From Novimethylophilus kurashikiensis (GTDB taxonomy: Bacteria; Pseudomonadota; Gammaproteobacteria; Burkholderiales; Methylophilaceae), in the NCBI RefSeq assembly GCF_003112435.1, contig NZ_BDOQ01000006.1, positions 124,001 to 188,000 on the forward strand: a DNA stretch of 64,000 bases. Reading direction: 5' to 3'. Under the pieces are notes generated by a model, which was not told the origin of the DNA, did no database searches, and saw only the letters and a list, made by a program, of their open reading frames with translations. Of this stretch, positions 34,362 through 42,804 are shown piece after piece. Numbering within the stretch: position 1 is the stretch's first letter; every line of letters starts with the position of its first letter. The translations under genes and the position numbers were made by a program.

Positions 34362-34610
34362 TCAATCATGCCCGTGCAAGGCTCGACGGATGCGTTCTGC
34401 GGCTTCTGACGGCAGCCTCACTGTTTCATCCTGTTCAGCCCGCAGCGCAAAATGCCGCAGCGCCTGACGCAACCACGCCATCTGCCGGGAAAACTCGCGA
34501 CAGGCGTCGCACACCGCCAGATGCAGCCGCAACGCCATACGTTCACGCCAGCCGAGCCGTCGATCCTGCGACTGCGAAACGAGCCGGCTGGCTTCCTTAC
34601 AGCTCAGCAT
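34362..34610 (-). CDS. Zinc-finger anti-sigma factor
   Basis: An 82-residue soluble protein. It begins MLSCKEASRLVSQSQD and holds the zinc-binding anti-sigma pattern H30-x3-C34-x2-C37 (LHLAVCDACREF). No membrane helix is seen, so it is a cytoplasmic ZAS-type sensor of the ChrR/zf-HC2 sort, in which loss of zinc or oxidation of the cysteines frees the sigma factor. Its start lies inside the end of the sigma-factor gene (14-bp overlap), a usual arrangement for cognate pairs. Forty bases downstream begins the precursor peptide gene, so it is probably part of the same operon. Confidence 0.85.
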   Translation of the reverse strand: MLSCKEASRLVSQSQDRRLGWRERMALRLHLAVCDACREFSRQMAWLRQALRHFALRAEQDETVRLPSEAAERIRRALHGHD

Positions 34611-35217
34611 TACGATCTCCCAGCCAGTTCATTTCCAGACATTTCCTCAGGCCCATCCGAGCGCGATACAGCATCACCCATGCATTGGTCGTGCTGACTT
34701 CGAGTTCCTTACAAATTTCTTCATTTTCTTTTTCCTCGATCTCGCGCAGCAGGAAAATCCGCGCCAACGCTTTGGGCAACCGGTCGAGGCAGGTCTGCAG
34801 CACGCCCCAGAACTGCTGCTGTTCCAGCAACGCAGCCGGGTTGCCCAACGATGACGGCGGCTCCGTCCAATGTCCGTCTTCCAGAAAGAAATCATCCATG
34901 CCCGGCGGCAAGTCACCATCGGAAAATTCCCCATCGGGCAAGGGCGCTTCGCGTTGAGCGCGGCGGAAGTGGTCGATGATCTTGTGTTTGAGGATGCCGG
35001 TCAGCCAAGTGCGAACGGCGGATTTTGCGGCAAAACCCTGGCCGTTTTTCGCAGACAATGCCGCAAGCAGGGTTTCCTGCACGGCGTCTTCGGCGAGGTG
35101 CGGATCGCGCAGGCGCAGCAAGGCGTAGCGGTAGAGATAATCGCCGTGCTCGACAAGCAAAGCGTCTCCGGAAATGTGGGTCACCGTGAATACCTGAGAT
35201 CGAGATACGGCAAGCAT
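34597..35217 (-). CDS. ECF-type sigma factor of the modified-peptide operon
   Basis: A sigma-70 family protein of up to 206 residues. Region 2 shows GDYLYRYALLRLRDPHLAED and VRTWLTGILKHKIIDHFRRA; region 4 shows ARIFLLREIEEKENEEICKE and VSTTNAWVMLYRAR. The acidic linker between them is long. The start at 35217 gives MLAVSRSQVF; GTG at 35184 (VTHISGDALLVEHGDYLYRY) is a better match to the family beginning, so the first 11 residues are uncertain. The pair with the zinc-finger gene immediately downstream suggests self-regulation and control of the following four genes. No convincing ECF promoter could be fixed by eye. Confidence 0.88.
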   Translation of the reverse strand: MLAVSRSQVFTVTHISGDALLVEHGDYLYRYALLRLRDPHLAEDAVQETLLAALSAKNGQGFAAKSAVRTWLTGILKHKIIDHFRRAQREAPLPDGEFSDGDLPPGMDDFFLEDGHWTEPPSSLGNPAALLEQQQFWGVLQTCLDRLPKALARIFLLREIEEKENEEICKELEVSTTNAWVMLYRARMGLRKCLEMNWLGDRNAEL

Positions 35218-35256
35218 ACCAGCAAGGCGGGCCGCATCGAATGCCCAGTGGCTAGC

Positions 35257-35694
35257 TTACTCGGCAGCCCGTTTGCGCATGCATTCCAGATATGCGCCGG
35301 CATCGGGTGGAGTCTTATCCCGCTGGGCACGCCATACTGTTTCGGCAAGGCATTCCATCAGTCCGTGGAGCGCTTCGTGCTGATCATCAAGCCTTTGCTG
35401 CAAGGCGCGGTAGGCCGCGGCAATGCCGGGCGGCTGGTCAATGGAAAGCTGTTCGAGGATAGAAAGATGCAGGCTCATGTGGAGGAAAGGATTGGTCTCG
35501 CCCATTTCTGGGAAATAGTCCTGGTCCCGATAGCGATCCGGCGCATCCAGCACGGCATGGTATTCCGGATGCAAGGCAATCACTTCGACGGCCATGCCTT
35601 CCAATGCGGTCAAGGGCTCGGAAACGCGATATTTGCGCCAGGCTTCAAAGAAGAATTGGCGGACTTCGTCGCGACTGGGGTTGAACAGGGCCAT
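35257..35694 (-). CDS. DUF1841 family protein
   Basis: A 145-residue soluble protein that opens MALFNPSRDEVRQFFFEAWR, the signature of DUF1841 as I know it. It also contains ETNPFLHMSLHLSILEQLS and ends with MECLAETVWRAQRD. The family is common in Proteobacteria and functionally undefined. It starts 9 bp after the stop of the FIST gene and so is probably the last gene of the rnf-nth transcript. The ECF sigma gene begins 39 bp (or 72 bp with the later start) downstream on the same strand. Confidence 0.8.
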   Translation of the reverse strand: MALFNPSRDEVRQFFFEAWRKYRVSEPLTALEGMAVEVIALHPEYHAVLDAPDRYRDQDYFPEMGETNPFLHMSLHLSILEQLSIDQPPGIAAAYRALQQRLDDQHEALHGLMECLAETVWRAQRDKTPPDAGAYLECMRKRAAE

Positions 35695-35703
35695 GCATAA
35701 ATC

Positions 35704-36768
35704 CTAATGAAACAGGCCTAAGACGGCCGAATATTGCAGCAACTCGTTGGTCCCATTAATCGGCGCGATTTCTCCGTTGCCGTAGAACCCGATGAAAGGC
35801 ATGCCCGGAAAGCGTTGTTGCAAGCGCTCCAGATCGCGGTCGATGCCGCTGTAGAGATACGGCCCACGCCCCAGGCACGAAAACAACAGGCCGAACTGCG
35901 GGGCTGCGCCTAATCCTGCTGCTAGCTTATCGATGGTATGGGCGAGGTCGGCCTCGGCTGCATCGGCCTCGCGCAGCGCCCAGAATACCAACTGTTCCGG
36001 TTCCACCAAGCGTGCCAACGTCACCGTTCGGTCGGTCTCGTTTGCACATACCAGGGGCGCCAGTCGATAGTTGCCATGCTTGAAAGCCTCAAGGGAGTCA
36101 GCAATACCCGCCATCAGCCGGTGTAAAGGCAAGTCCGGTTGGTCTGGATATGCGCGTTGCAGGGTATCCAGTGCCGGCTTGCCGCCGAGAAATACGATGT
36201 CGTGGCCGACGGCAGCTGTCACCGGCTTGGGTTCGCTCAAGACGCGCACGCCGTGTGCCGCCCCCACCGCCCCTGTCGCTCCCTGAATGGCCAGTTCGCA
36301 ATGTCCGTCGGCGACGCCTTTACCGTTCCGCCAGATCGAAAACGGCCCTTGCCCGGTGGCATCGCCCGAAATGCCACCGAAACGGCGCCCGGGGGTAGCC
36401 AACCAAGTCGTATTGACCGCATTGGGCGCAGCCAGCGACAGCAATAACTGCTGGGCCTCAGGGCGCGGCTCGGCCGCCAATCCGTAGCCATTGCCGAACA
36501 CCATGGCAGCAGCGGCAGGAGCGTCGAGCACCCAGTCCTGCTCGGTAAAGATTCCGGGTGCGGAACACCCCACAACCTGCACGCAACTCGCGGCAGCCCC
36601 AGCGGCCATCAGTGCAGGTTCGGGGTTGCGAGCGAATTCGGAAGTTAAAAACAGCAGGACGCTGTTGGCCACCTGGAGATCGGCGTTTGCCAGCGCCTCG
36701 CTGACGGCGCGCCGCGCCAATTCCGGCTTGTGCTCGCGCCCCAGTGCCAGCCCCGTGCCGACGTTCAT
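35704..36768 (-). CDS. FIST-domain sensor protein
   Basis: A 354-residue protein of FIST_N and FIST_C type. The N-terminal part shows ANSVLLFLTSEFARNPEPAL and CVQVVGCSAPGIFTEQDW; the C-terminal part shows FGLLFSCLGRGPYLYSGIDR and FIGFYGNGEIAPINGTNELL. FIST domains are thought to bind small ligands such as amino acids and are often coupled to signalling, but no kinase or cyclase domain is fused here. The start at 36768 overlaps the nth stop as ATGA; a longer frame to 36849 overlaps nth by 85 bp and was not chosen. Its position between nth and DUF1841 gives no clear clue to the ligand. Confidence 0.82.
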   Translation of the reverse strand: MNVGTGLALGREHKPELARRAVSEALANADLQVANSVLLFLTSEFARNPEPALMAAGAAASCVQVVGCSAPGIFTEQDWVLDAPAAAAMVFGNGYGLAAEPRPEAQQLLLSLAAPNAVNTTWLATPGRRFGGISGDATGQGPFSIWRNGKGVADGHCELAIQGATGAVGAAHGVRVLSEPKPVTAAVGHDIVFLGGKPALDTLQRAYPDQPDLPLHRLMAGIADSLEAFKHGNYRLAPLVCANETDRTVTLARLVEPEQLVFWALREADAAEADLAHTIDKLAAGLGAAPQFGLLFSCLGRGPYLYSGIDRDLERLQQRFPGMPFIGFYGNGEIAPINGTNELLQYSAVLGLFH

Positions 36769-37406
36769 GCCATGAAGCCCGTTTTGGCCTTGTATTCGCA
36801 AAGCTCGACCAGCACACATTCCGGACATTTGGGTTGCCGAGCGATGCAAACGTAGCGCCCATGCAGGATAAGCAGGTGATGGGCATCGTGCAGATATTCC
36901 TTGGGCACGACTTTCACCAGTTTTTGCTCGACCTCCAGCGGCGTTTTTCCCGGCGCGAGACCAATGCGATTGCCGAGGCGGAATATATGAGTATCGACGG
37001 CGATGGTGGGTTGGCCGAAGGCGGTGTTGAGGATGACGTTGGCGGTCTTGCGCCCCACGCCGGGCAAGGCTTCCAGCGCCTCCCGTGTATTCGGCACTTC
37101 GCCGCCGTGTTGTTCGACCAGAATGCGGCAGGTCTCGATGACGTTCTTGGCCTTGCTGCGATACAAGCCGATGGTACGGATATATTGTTCTAGCCCTTCT
37201 ACACCCAGCGCCAGGATGGCAGCGGGGGTATTGGCGACCGGAAACAGCTTGGCCGTCGCGATGTTGACGCCCTTGTCAGTCGCCTGCGCGGAAAGGATCA
37301 CCGCAATCAGCAACTCGAACGTGCTGGAGTGGTTAAGCTCGGTGGTGGGATTGGGAATGGCGACCGCCAGCCGGCGGAAAATCTCGCGGACGGTGGCGGC
37401 CTTCAT
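36765..37406 (-). CDS. nth: Endonuclease III
   Basis: A 213-residue DNA glycosylase/AP lyase of base-excision repair that removes oxidised pyrimidines. The helix-hairpin-helix and catalytic lysine are in LEALPGVGRKTANVILNTAF, the catalytic aspartate is in VDTHIFRLGNRIG, and the iron-sulfur site is C-x6-C-x2-C-x5-C at the end (CIARQPKCPECVLVELC). It lies 7 bp after rnfE, the same neighbourhood as the rsxABCDGE-nth cluster of E. coli. The iron-sulfur cofactor connects it with the isc genes elsewhere in the window only by function. Confidence 0.96.
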   Translation of the reverse strand: MKAATVREIFRRLAVAIPNPTTELNHSSTFELLIAVILSAQATDKGVNIATAKLFPVANTPAAILALGVEGLEQYIRTIGLYRSKAKNVIETCRILVEQHGGEVPNTREALEALPGVGRKTANVILNTAFGQPTIAVDTHIFRLGNRIGLAPGKTPLEVEQKLVKVVPKEYLHDAHHLLILHGRYVCIARQPKCPECVLVELCEYKAKTGFMA

Positions 37407-37413
37407 TCAGCGA

Positions 37414-38118
37414 TTAGTGGCCGTGCGCCATCGCCGTATCCACCGGCGCAGAGCTCGCGTTGCCGGCCTTTGCCTGCCGGCGTTGTTCCAGCCAGTTGCG
37501 AGTGGCAACAAGCAATGCCAGGCCCATGAAGGCACCGGGCGGCAACACGGCCAATAAGAAGCCTTGATAATGCGGCACCACGGTAATCACGAACTGCTTG
37601 GCTGCCGGACCGAGTGCGAGATCGATGCCGGAGAACAGCGTCCCCTTGCCGATGACTTCGCGGATACCTCCCAGGATCGCCAGCACCAACGCCAGGCCCA
37701 GGCCCATCATCAAGCCATCCAATGCGGAAGGCGCCGTATTGTTCTTGGCCGCGAAGGCCTCCACCCGTGCCAGCACAATGCAGTTGGTCACGATGAGCGG
37801 GATGAAAATTCCCAGCACCAGATGCAGCGCGTGCAGGTAGGCGTGCATAGCCAAGTCGCCCACCGTCACCAGCGCGGCGATGATAAGGATGAATACGGGA
37901 ATCCGAATCTCGCTCGGTACCCAACGGCGCACCGGCGATACCGACGCATTGCTGGCCGCCATCACCAGTGCCGTCAGCAGGCCCAGGCTGAAGCCGTTGA
38001 CTACACTGGTGGTCACCGCCAGCGTGGGGCACAGGCCCAAGAGCTGGACGACACCGGGATTCTGCCGCCACAGGCCGTTTTGGACGATTTCCTGATACTG
38101 ATTGGTTCCCTGGCTCAT
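37414..38118 (-). CDS. rnfE: Rnf/Rsx complex membrane subunit E
   Basis: A 234-residue inner-membrane protein with about six helices, beginning IVQNGLWRQNPGVVQLLGLC and containing GIFIPLIVTNCIVLARVEAF. The paired cysteine-bearing helices resemble RnfA and are thought to hold an in-membrane [2Fe-2S] centre between the two subunits. It is the last subunit gene of the rnfABCDGE cluster and overlaps rnfG by 4 bp. The hydrophilic C-terminus (QRRQAKAGNASSAP) is longer than usual for enteric RsxE. Confidence 0.95.
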   Translation of the reverse strand: MSQGTNQYQEIVQNGLWRQNPGVVQLLGLCPTLAVTTSVVNGFSLGLLTALVMAASNASVSPVRRWVPSEIRIPVFILIIAALVTVGDLAMHAYLHALHLVLGIFIPLIVTNCIVLARVEAFAAKNNTAPSALDGLMMGLGLALVLAILGGIREVIGKGTLFSGIDLALGPAAKQFVITVVPHYQGFLLAVLPPGAFMGLALLVATRNWLEQRRQAKAGNASSAPVDTAMAHGH

Positions 38119-38762
38119 GATGCGTTTCCTTGTTTGGCCGCGGCGAATAATTCGTCACGATGCGCGCCGAAATACTGCAAGGTCTTATGCACGGCCTTGA
38201 CCACTGCGCGCGGCGTAATGGTGGCGCCGGTCATGTAATCGAAGGTGCCGCCGTCCTTCTTCACTTTCCATGCGTCGTCAGGCGTTTTGGCAAGCGATTG
38301 GCCGTCGAAGTTCTTCTTGATCCAATCGCTATGACCGATATCGATGTAATCACCTAGCCCCGGCGTCTCCTTGTGAGCCAACACACGCACGCCGACAATC
38401 TCACCATCGGCCTTGAGCGCTACCAGCATCTTGATATCGCCGCTATAGCCGTCCGGCGCCGTGGTTTCCAGGATCACCGCCGAGGGTTGGCCGTTCAATC
38501 GAGCGCGCACGGCTTCCGTCTCATCGCGGTTGCCGAGTTCGCCACCGGCGGGAATTTTCTTCACGTCTTTCAGCAAATCGTTGTCGTGCATCGACTCCGG
38601 CAGAATCTGGCGGAATAAAGCCATGCGTGCTTCCGCCTCGCTCTTGGCGATAGGCGCACGCGTGGTGCTGAAGGTGAAAGCCAGGATGGCGGTACCGATG
38701 ATGGTGAAACCGATCATCACACCAGTCGTGCTCAGCGTATGTTTAATTAAAGATTCGCTCAT
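38115..38762 (-). CDS. rnfG: Rnf/Rsx complex subunit G, covalent FMN carrier
   Basis: A 215-residue protein with one N-terminal membrane anchor (LSTTGVMIGFTIIGTAILAF) and a periplasmic domain. The flavinylation site is FDYMTGATITPRAVVKAV, where the second threonine of the TGAT motif receives FMN through ApbE. The start at 38762 overlaps the rnfD stop as ATGA; a longer frame to 38816 was not chosen. Together with rnfD it passes electrons through the outer side of the membrane during ferredoxin:NAD exchange coupled to ion movement. Confidence 0.95.
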   Translation of the reverse strand: MSESLIKHTLSTTGVMIGFTIIGTAILAFTFSTTRAPIAKSEAEARMALFRQILPESMHDNDLLKDVKKIPAGGELGNRDETEAVRARLNGQPSAVILETTAPDGYSGDIKMLVALKADGEIVGVRVLAHKETPGLGDYIDIGHSDWIKKNFDGQSLAKTPDDAWKVKKDGGTFDYMTGATITPRAVVKAVHKTLQYFGAHRDELFAAAKQGNAS

Positions 38763-39784
38763 TTGGGATGACCGAAAACACGCGGTTGGGTATTGGCGTC
38801 GATCAGCGGCACGCAAATATTGAGCAGCAGCACCGCAAAGGCCACGCCGTCAGGATAGCCGCCGTAGACCCGGACCAGCCATGTCAGCACACCGATGGCC
38901 GCGGCAAAAATCAACTTGCCCCGCGGCGTGGTGGGTCCGCTGATCGGATCCGTCGCGATAAAGAACGCGCACAGCATGGAAGCGCCACTAAACAAATGGA
39001 ACAGTGGGCCGGCATAGTGCTCGGGATTGACCACATGCGCCACACCGGACATCAAGGCGAGCGCGCCGAGAAACGCAACCGGAATGTGCCAAGTGATGAT
39101 GCGCTGCTGCCACATGTAGAGACCTCCCAGTAGGTACGCTCCAGCAACCACCTCGCCGCCTTTTCCACCGAACTGGCCGAACAACGGTGCAGAGGTAATG
39201 CTTTCCATGCTGTGTTGCAAGCGCAGCTGGGTCTTCAGCGTATCGAGCGGCGTGGCGCTACTGATGGCATCCAGGCCGATACCGCCGGGTAACACGCGAT
39301 TAAAAATGTAGTTCCACTGATCCATGAACGACAGCTTGGCACCGGCAATGGCCAGCGGCGCAGGCCATTGCGTCATCAGCACCGGGAAGGAAATCAGCAG
39401 CACGGCATAGCCCACCATGGCCGGGTTGAACGGGTTGTAGCCCAACCCCCCGTAGAGCTGCTTGGCGACGACGATGGCAAACAAAGTACCTACGACGATG
39501 AGCCACCACGGCGCGAGCGGCGGCAAGGCCAAGGCCAGCAACCAGGCCGTAACCATGGCGCTGCCGTCGAGTAGAAAAGGCATCACCGGACGGCTGCGCA
39601 CCTTGAGCATGGCGGCTTCGGCCACTAGCGCTGTCACACTCGCCAGGGCCAGGCTGATCAACACGCCGCTGCCGAACATCCAGACATAAGCGACGATGCC
39701 CGGCACCAGCGCAAGCATCACCTTGAGCATGATGACGCTCACACTGGGACTTTCGGTCACATAAGGGGAACGATCCACGATCAA
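38759..39784 (-). CDS. rnfD: Rnf/Rsx complex subunit D
   Basis: A 341-residue inner-membrane protein with about nine helices. It begins VDRSPYVTESPSVSVIML and contains the FMN-binding loop LDAISSATPLDTLKTQ, in which the threonine of SATP is the flavinylated residue of the family. It is homologous to NqrB. RnfD forms the membrane electron path with RnfG. It overlaps rnfC and rnfG by 4 bp each, so the operon is tightly coupled. Confidence 0.95.
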   Translation of the reverse strand: MIVDRSPYVTESPSVSVIMLKVMLALVPGIVAYVWMFGSGVLISLALASVTALVAEAAMLKVRSRPVMPFLLDGSAMVTAWLLALALPPLAPWWLIVVGTLFAIVVAKQLYGGLGYNPFNPAMVGYAVLLISFPVLMTQWPAPLAIAGAKLSFMDQWNYIFNRVLPGGIGLDAISSATPLDTLKTQLRLQHSMESITSAPLFGQFGGKGGEVVAGAYLLGGLYMWQQRIITWHIPVAFLGALALMSGVAHVVNPEHYAGPLFHLFSGASMLCAFFIATDPISGPTTPRGKLIFAAAIGVLTWLVRVYGGYPDGVAFAVLLLNICVPLIDANTQPRVFGHPK

Positions 39785-41430
39785 CCTTCCTGTTGTTCTT
39801 GATTAGCCGCATCGACGGCAGAGGCGCCCTCCGCCTCGGCACGACGAGCATCCGCTTCGGCGATTTCAGCCTGCACCTTAGGGCTCAGGTTTTCCGTGTT
39901 CTGCGGCGTCACTTCGGTCTTTTGCGCCTGGGCACGCGCCATGGCGGCCTGGATAGCAGCTTTCTTGGCATCGTCCGCAGGCGCAGCGTCAGCCTTGGCA
40001 CCAGCGGCCTTCTGGGCATGCTTGGCCGCACGTTCCTGTTTCTCACGCTCAATGCGGGAAAGACGGAATTCGTTGCGTTCGCGCGCCAAATTGGCGGCTT
40101 CCTTGGCCTTGTCCTGCGCGATGATCTCGCTCTTGGCGAAGCGGTAATACTGCACCAGAGGAATATCGCTCGGGCAGACATAGCTGCAGCAACCGCACTC
40201 GATGCAGTCGAACAACTGGTAATCCCGCGCCTTTTCCAGGTTCTTGGCACGCGAGAACCAGTAAAGCTCCTGCGGCTGCAAACTAACCGGGCAAGCATCG
40301 GCGCAGCGTGCGCAACGGATGCACGGCATGGCCGGCGGCGGCTCTGGGAAAAGACGCGGTGCAGAAGCAATGATGCAGTTGGTCGCCTTGATGACTGGCA
40401 CCTTGGCGGCAGGCAACTGGAAGCCCATCATGGGGCCGCCCATGATCAAGCCGTTGGTGTCGGATAAGGCACCGCCAGCGGCTTCAAGCAGGAACTCGAC
40501 TGGCGTACCCAGCAATACCTCATAGTTGCCGGGATTCCGCACGTTGCCCGTCACGGTCACAATGCGCGAAGTCGTCGTTTCACCGAAGGTCAGGTAGCGA
40601 TAGACGGACAGCAGCGTGGCAACGTTGAATACCTGCACGCCCACATCGGTAGAGCGCTTCCCGCTCGGCACTTCAATGCCGGTCACCAGCGCCGTCAAGC
40701 GACGGGCATCGCCGCTCGGATACAGCGTTGGGACGACAGCCACGGTAATCTTGAGGCTGCTCTTGGCGCAGGCTTCGCGCATGGCACGCTCGGCTTCGGG
40801 CTTGTTGTCCTCGATACCGACGATGCAGTTTTCTGCCTTGAGCAGATGCTGGGCGATTTCGATGCCCTTGACGATCTCGTCGGCGCGTTCGCGCATCAGC
40901 AAGTCATCGCAAGTGATATACGGCTCACACTCGGCACCGTTGACGATCAGGTATTTAAGTCCAGGACCGCTGGCAGGACGCAGCTTGACCTGCGTCGGAA
41001 ACGCGGCCCCGCCCAAACCGACGATGCCGGATTCGCGCAGGCTTTTCGCCAAATCGGCAGGCGCCAGTTGCTGCCAATCGATAGCCTGGTGCGGCAGCCA
41101 TTGATCCTGGCCATCCGTCTTGAGCGTGATGGACACGTCCGGCAAACCGGAGGGGTGAGGGATCAGCTGTTCTTCAATGGAAACAATCGTGCCGGAAGTC
41201 GGGGCATGCACCGCAGCGGAAATCGTACCTTCGGCCTCGGCCAGCAATTGGCCCTTGAGCACATGGTCGCCCGCTTGCACACGCAACTTGGGCAAATTGC
41301 CGATGTGCTGGCGCAGCGGCAGTACCAGTTGGTCTGGAATGCCGAGCTTCTGGATCGGCCGTCCGGTCGATTCCAGCTTGTTTTCCGGCGGATGAACGCC
41401 GCCGTTGAACTTGAAGATTTTTGAAAGCAT
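39781..41430 (-). CDS. rnfC: Rnf/Rsx complex subunit C, NADH- and iron-sulfur-binding
   Basis: A 549-residue protein. The N-terminal region begins KIFKFNGGVHPPENKLES and contains an NAD/FMN-binding Rossmann-like part (GIVGLGGAAFPTQVKLRP). Two [4Fe-4S] motifs follow, CIRCARCADACPVSLQPQEL and CIECGCCSYVCPSDIPLV. The last roughly 110 residues are an Ala/Lys/Glu-rich, coiled-coil-like tail (AKHAQKAAGAKADAAPAD), as in many proteobacterial RnfC proteins. The subunit exchanges electrons with NADH. It sits between rnfB and rnfD. Confidence 0.96.
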   Translation of the reverse strand: MLSKIFKFNGGVHPPENKLESTGRPIQKLGIPDQLVLPLRQHIGNLPKLRVQAGDHVLKGQLLAEAEGTISAAVHAPTSGTIVSIEEQLIPHPSGLPDVSITLKTDGQDQWLPHQAIDWQQLAPADLAKSLRESGIVGLGGAAFPTQVKLRPASGPGLKYLIVNGAECEPYITCDDLLMRERADEIVKGIEIAQHLLKAENCIVGIEDNKPEAERAMREACAKSSLKITVAVVPTLYPSGDARRLTALVTGIEVPSGKRSTDVGVQVFNVATLLSVYRYLTFGETTTSRIVTVTGNVRNPGNYEVLLGTPVEFLLEAAGGALSDTNGLIMGGPMMGFQLPAAKVPVIKATNCIIASAPRLFPEPPPAMPCIRCARCADACPVSLQPQELYWFSRAKNLEKARDYQLFDCIECGCCSYVCPSDIPLVQYYRFAKSEIIAQDKAKEAANLARERNEFRLSRIEREKQERAAKHAQKAAGAKADAAPADDAKKAAIQAAMARAQAQKTEVTPQNTENLSPKVQAEIAEADARRAEAEGASAVDAANQEQQEG

Positions 41431-41436
41431 GTTGGG

Positions 41437-41988
41437 TTAGGCTGCCTGCTTGATTTCGAACACCGGATAGCGCCACTTCCAATTATCGACGTGCTCGCCG
41501 ATGGGCTGCATGCTGATGCAATCCACAGGGCACGGGGCCACGCAAAGCTCACAGCCCGTGCATTCGGAAGCGATGACGGTATGCATGTGCTTGGCCGCAC
41601 CGAGGATGGCATCGACCGGGCAAGCCTGGATGCAAAGCGTGCAGCCGATGCAGGTATTTTCGTCGATCACCGCCACTGATTTTGGCTTAGGCGTACCATG
41701 CTCGGCATTGAGCGGCTTGGGTTCTACGCCCAGCAGGTCTGCCAGCGCCTTGACGCCAGGCTCCCCTCCCGGCGGGCATTGATTGATATCGGCTTCACCG
41801 CTGGCAATAGCCTGCGCATAAGGTTTGCACCCGGGAAAACCGCACTGGCCGCACTGCGTCTGGGGCAGGATAGCGTCGATCTTGTCGACCAAGGGGTCTC
41901 CATCGACCTTGAATTTGATCGACGAATAGCCCAGCACCGCGCCCAGCGCCAGCGCCAGCCCAGCCATGACTAACAATGCGATCAACAT
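41437..41988 (-). CDS. rnfB: Rnf/Rsx complex subunit B, ferredoxin-type
   Basis: A 183-residue protein with an N-terminal membrane anchor ([20 protein letters not shown]). A first cluster motif is [16 protein letters not shown], followed later by CPPGGE, and two bacterial-type ferredoxin motifs follow, [16 protein letters not shown] and [16 protein letters not shown]. It accepts electrons from or gives them to soluble ferredoxin at the cytoplasmic side. Its stop lies 6 bp before the rnfC start. Length and motif order agree with RnfB/RsxB. Confidence 0.96.
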   Translation of the reverse strand: MLIALLVMAGLALALGAVLGYSSIKFKVDGDPLVDKIDAILPQTQCGQCGFPGCKPYAQAIASGEADINQCPPGGEPGVKALADLLGVEPKPLNAEHGTPKPKSVAVIDENTCIGCTLCIQACPVDAILGAAKHMHTVIASECTGCELCVAPCPVDCISMQPIGEHVDNWKWRYPVFEIKQAA

Positions 41989-42567
41989 TTAGCGTACCAA
42001 TCCCGCAAAACCCATGAACGCGAGGCTCATCAGGCCGGCCGTCACCATTGCAATCGCCGCCCCCTGAAAAGGCGCGGGCACATCGGCAGCCTCCATGCGT
42101 TCCCGGATGGAGGCGAACAGCACCAGCACCAGCGAGAAGCCCACCGCGCCACCGAAACCGAACAGCAGGGATTCTGCAAAACCGTGCTTGGCCTGCACGT
42201 TAAGCAGCGGAATGCCCAGCACCGCGCAATTGGTCGTGATCAACGGCAAATAAATACCGAGCACCTGATGCAGCACGGGACTGGTTTTCTCGATGGCCAT
42301 TTCGGTGAATTGCACAACGCCCGCGATGACCACGATAAAAGACAAGGTGCGCAGATAGAAGAGATCCGTACCGAGCAGGTATTCGTTGATCAGATAGCTA
42401 GTCCCCGAACCGATGGTCAGCACGAAAGCAGTCGCCGCGCCCATGGCAATCGAGGCCTCGAGCTTCTTGGAAACCCCCATGAAAGGGCACAAGCCGAGGA
42501 TTTTGACCAGTACGATGTTATTGACGAACACCGTGCCGAAAAGAATAAGTAGGTAGTTTTCCAGCAT
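41989..42567 (-). CDS. rnfA: Rnf/Rsx complex membrane subunit A
   Basis: A 192-residue inner-membrane protein with about six helices. It begins [20 protein letters not shown] and contains [20 protein letters not shown], the conserved cysteine helix shared with RnfE and thought to carry a [2Fe-2S] cluster. The start at 42567 agrees with the usual length (193 residues in E. coli RsxA); an upstream reading to 42627 extends into the promoter gap. It is the first gene of the rnf operon and is divergent from dapA, with 237 bp between. Confidence 0.96.
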   Translation of the reverse strand: MLENYLLILFGTVFVNNIVLVKILGLCPFMGVSKKLEASIAMGAATAFVLTIGSGTSYLINEYLLGTDLFYLRTLSFIVVIAGVVQFTEMAIEKTSPVLHQVLGIYLPLITTNCAVLGIPLLNVQAKHGFAESLLFGFGGAVGFSLVLVLFASIRERMEAADVPAPFQGAAIAMVTAGLMSLAFMGFAGLVR

Positions 42568-42804
42568 TGCCGAGCAATTCGCTAAAAGGACGAAATTATC
42601 CCCCTTCAAGGGCTCACAACGCAACATTCACGAGCCCCGGGAACGAGTTTGAGCGAATATACCAGCAGACGTTCGATTAAAAAAAGAATAAATGGTTATG
42701 GCTTATACCTATGACTTATATGTAAAGGCGCTAATCCTATACACGCCAAATACGGCTTTACTGTAGAATAATCTGATTTAAATAATTAGATTCTGGACGC
42801 TTTC
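42568..42804. promoter_or_regulatory. Divergent promoter region of rnfA and dapA
   Basis: This 237-bp gap becomes strongly AT-rich toward dapA (TGATTTAAATAATTAG at 42774-42789, with TAGAATAAT at 42764 as a possible -10 element). No protein or RNA gene is seen. No SoxR- or Fur-type box was recognised. Confidence 0.45.

Noticed and set aside
36768-36849. Longer start for the FIST protein (ATG at 36849)
   Set aside because: It would overlap nth by 85 bp; the ATGA overlap at 36768 gives a normal family beginning.
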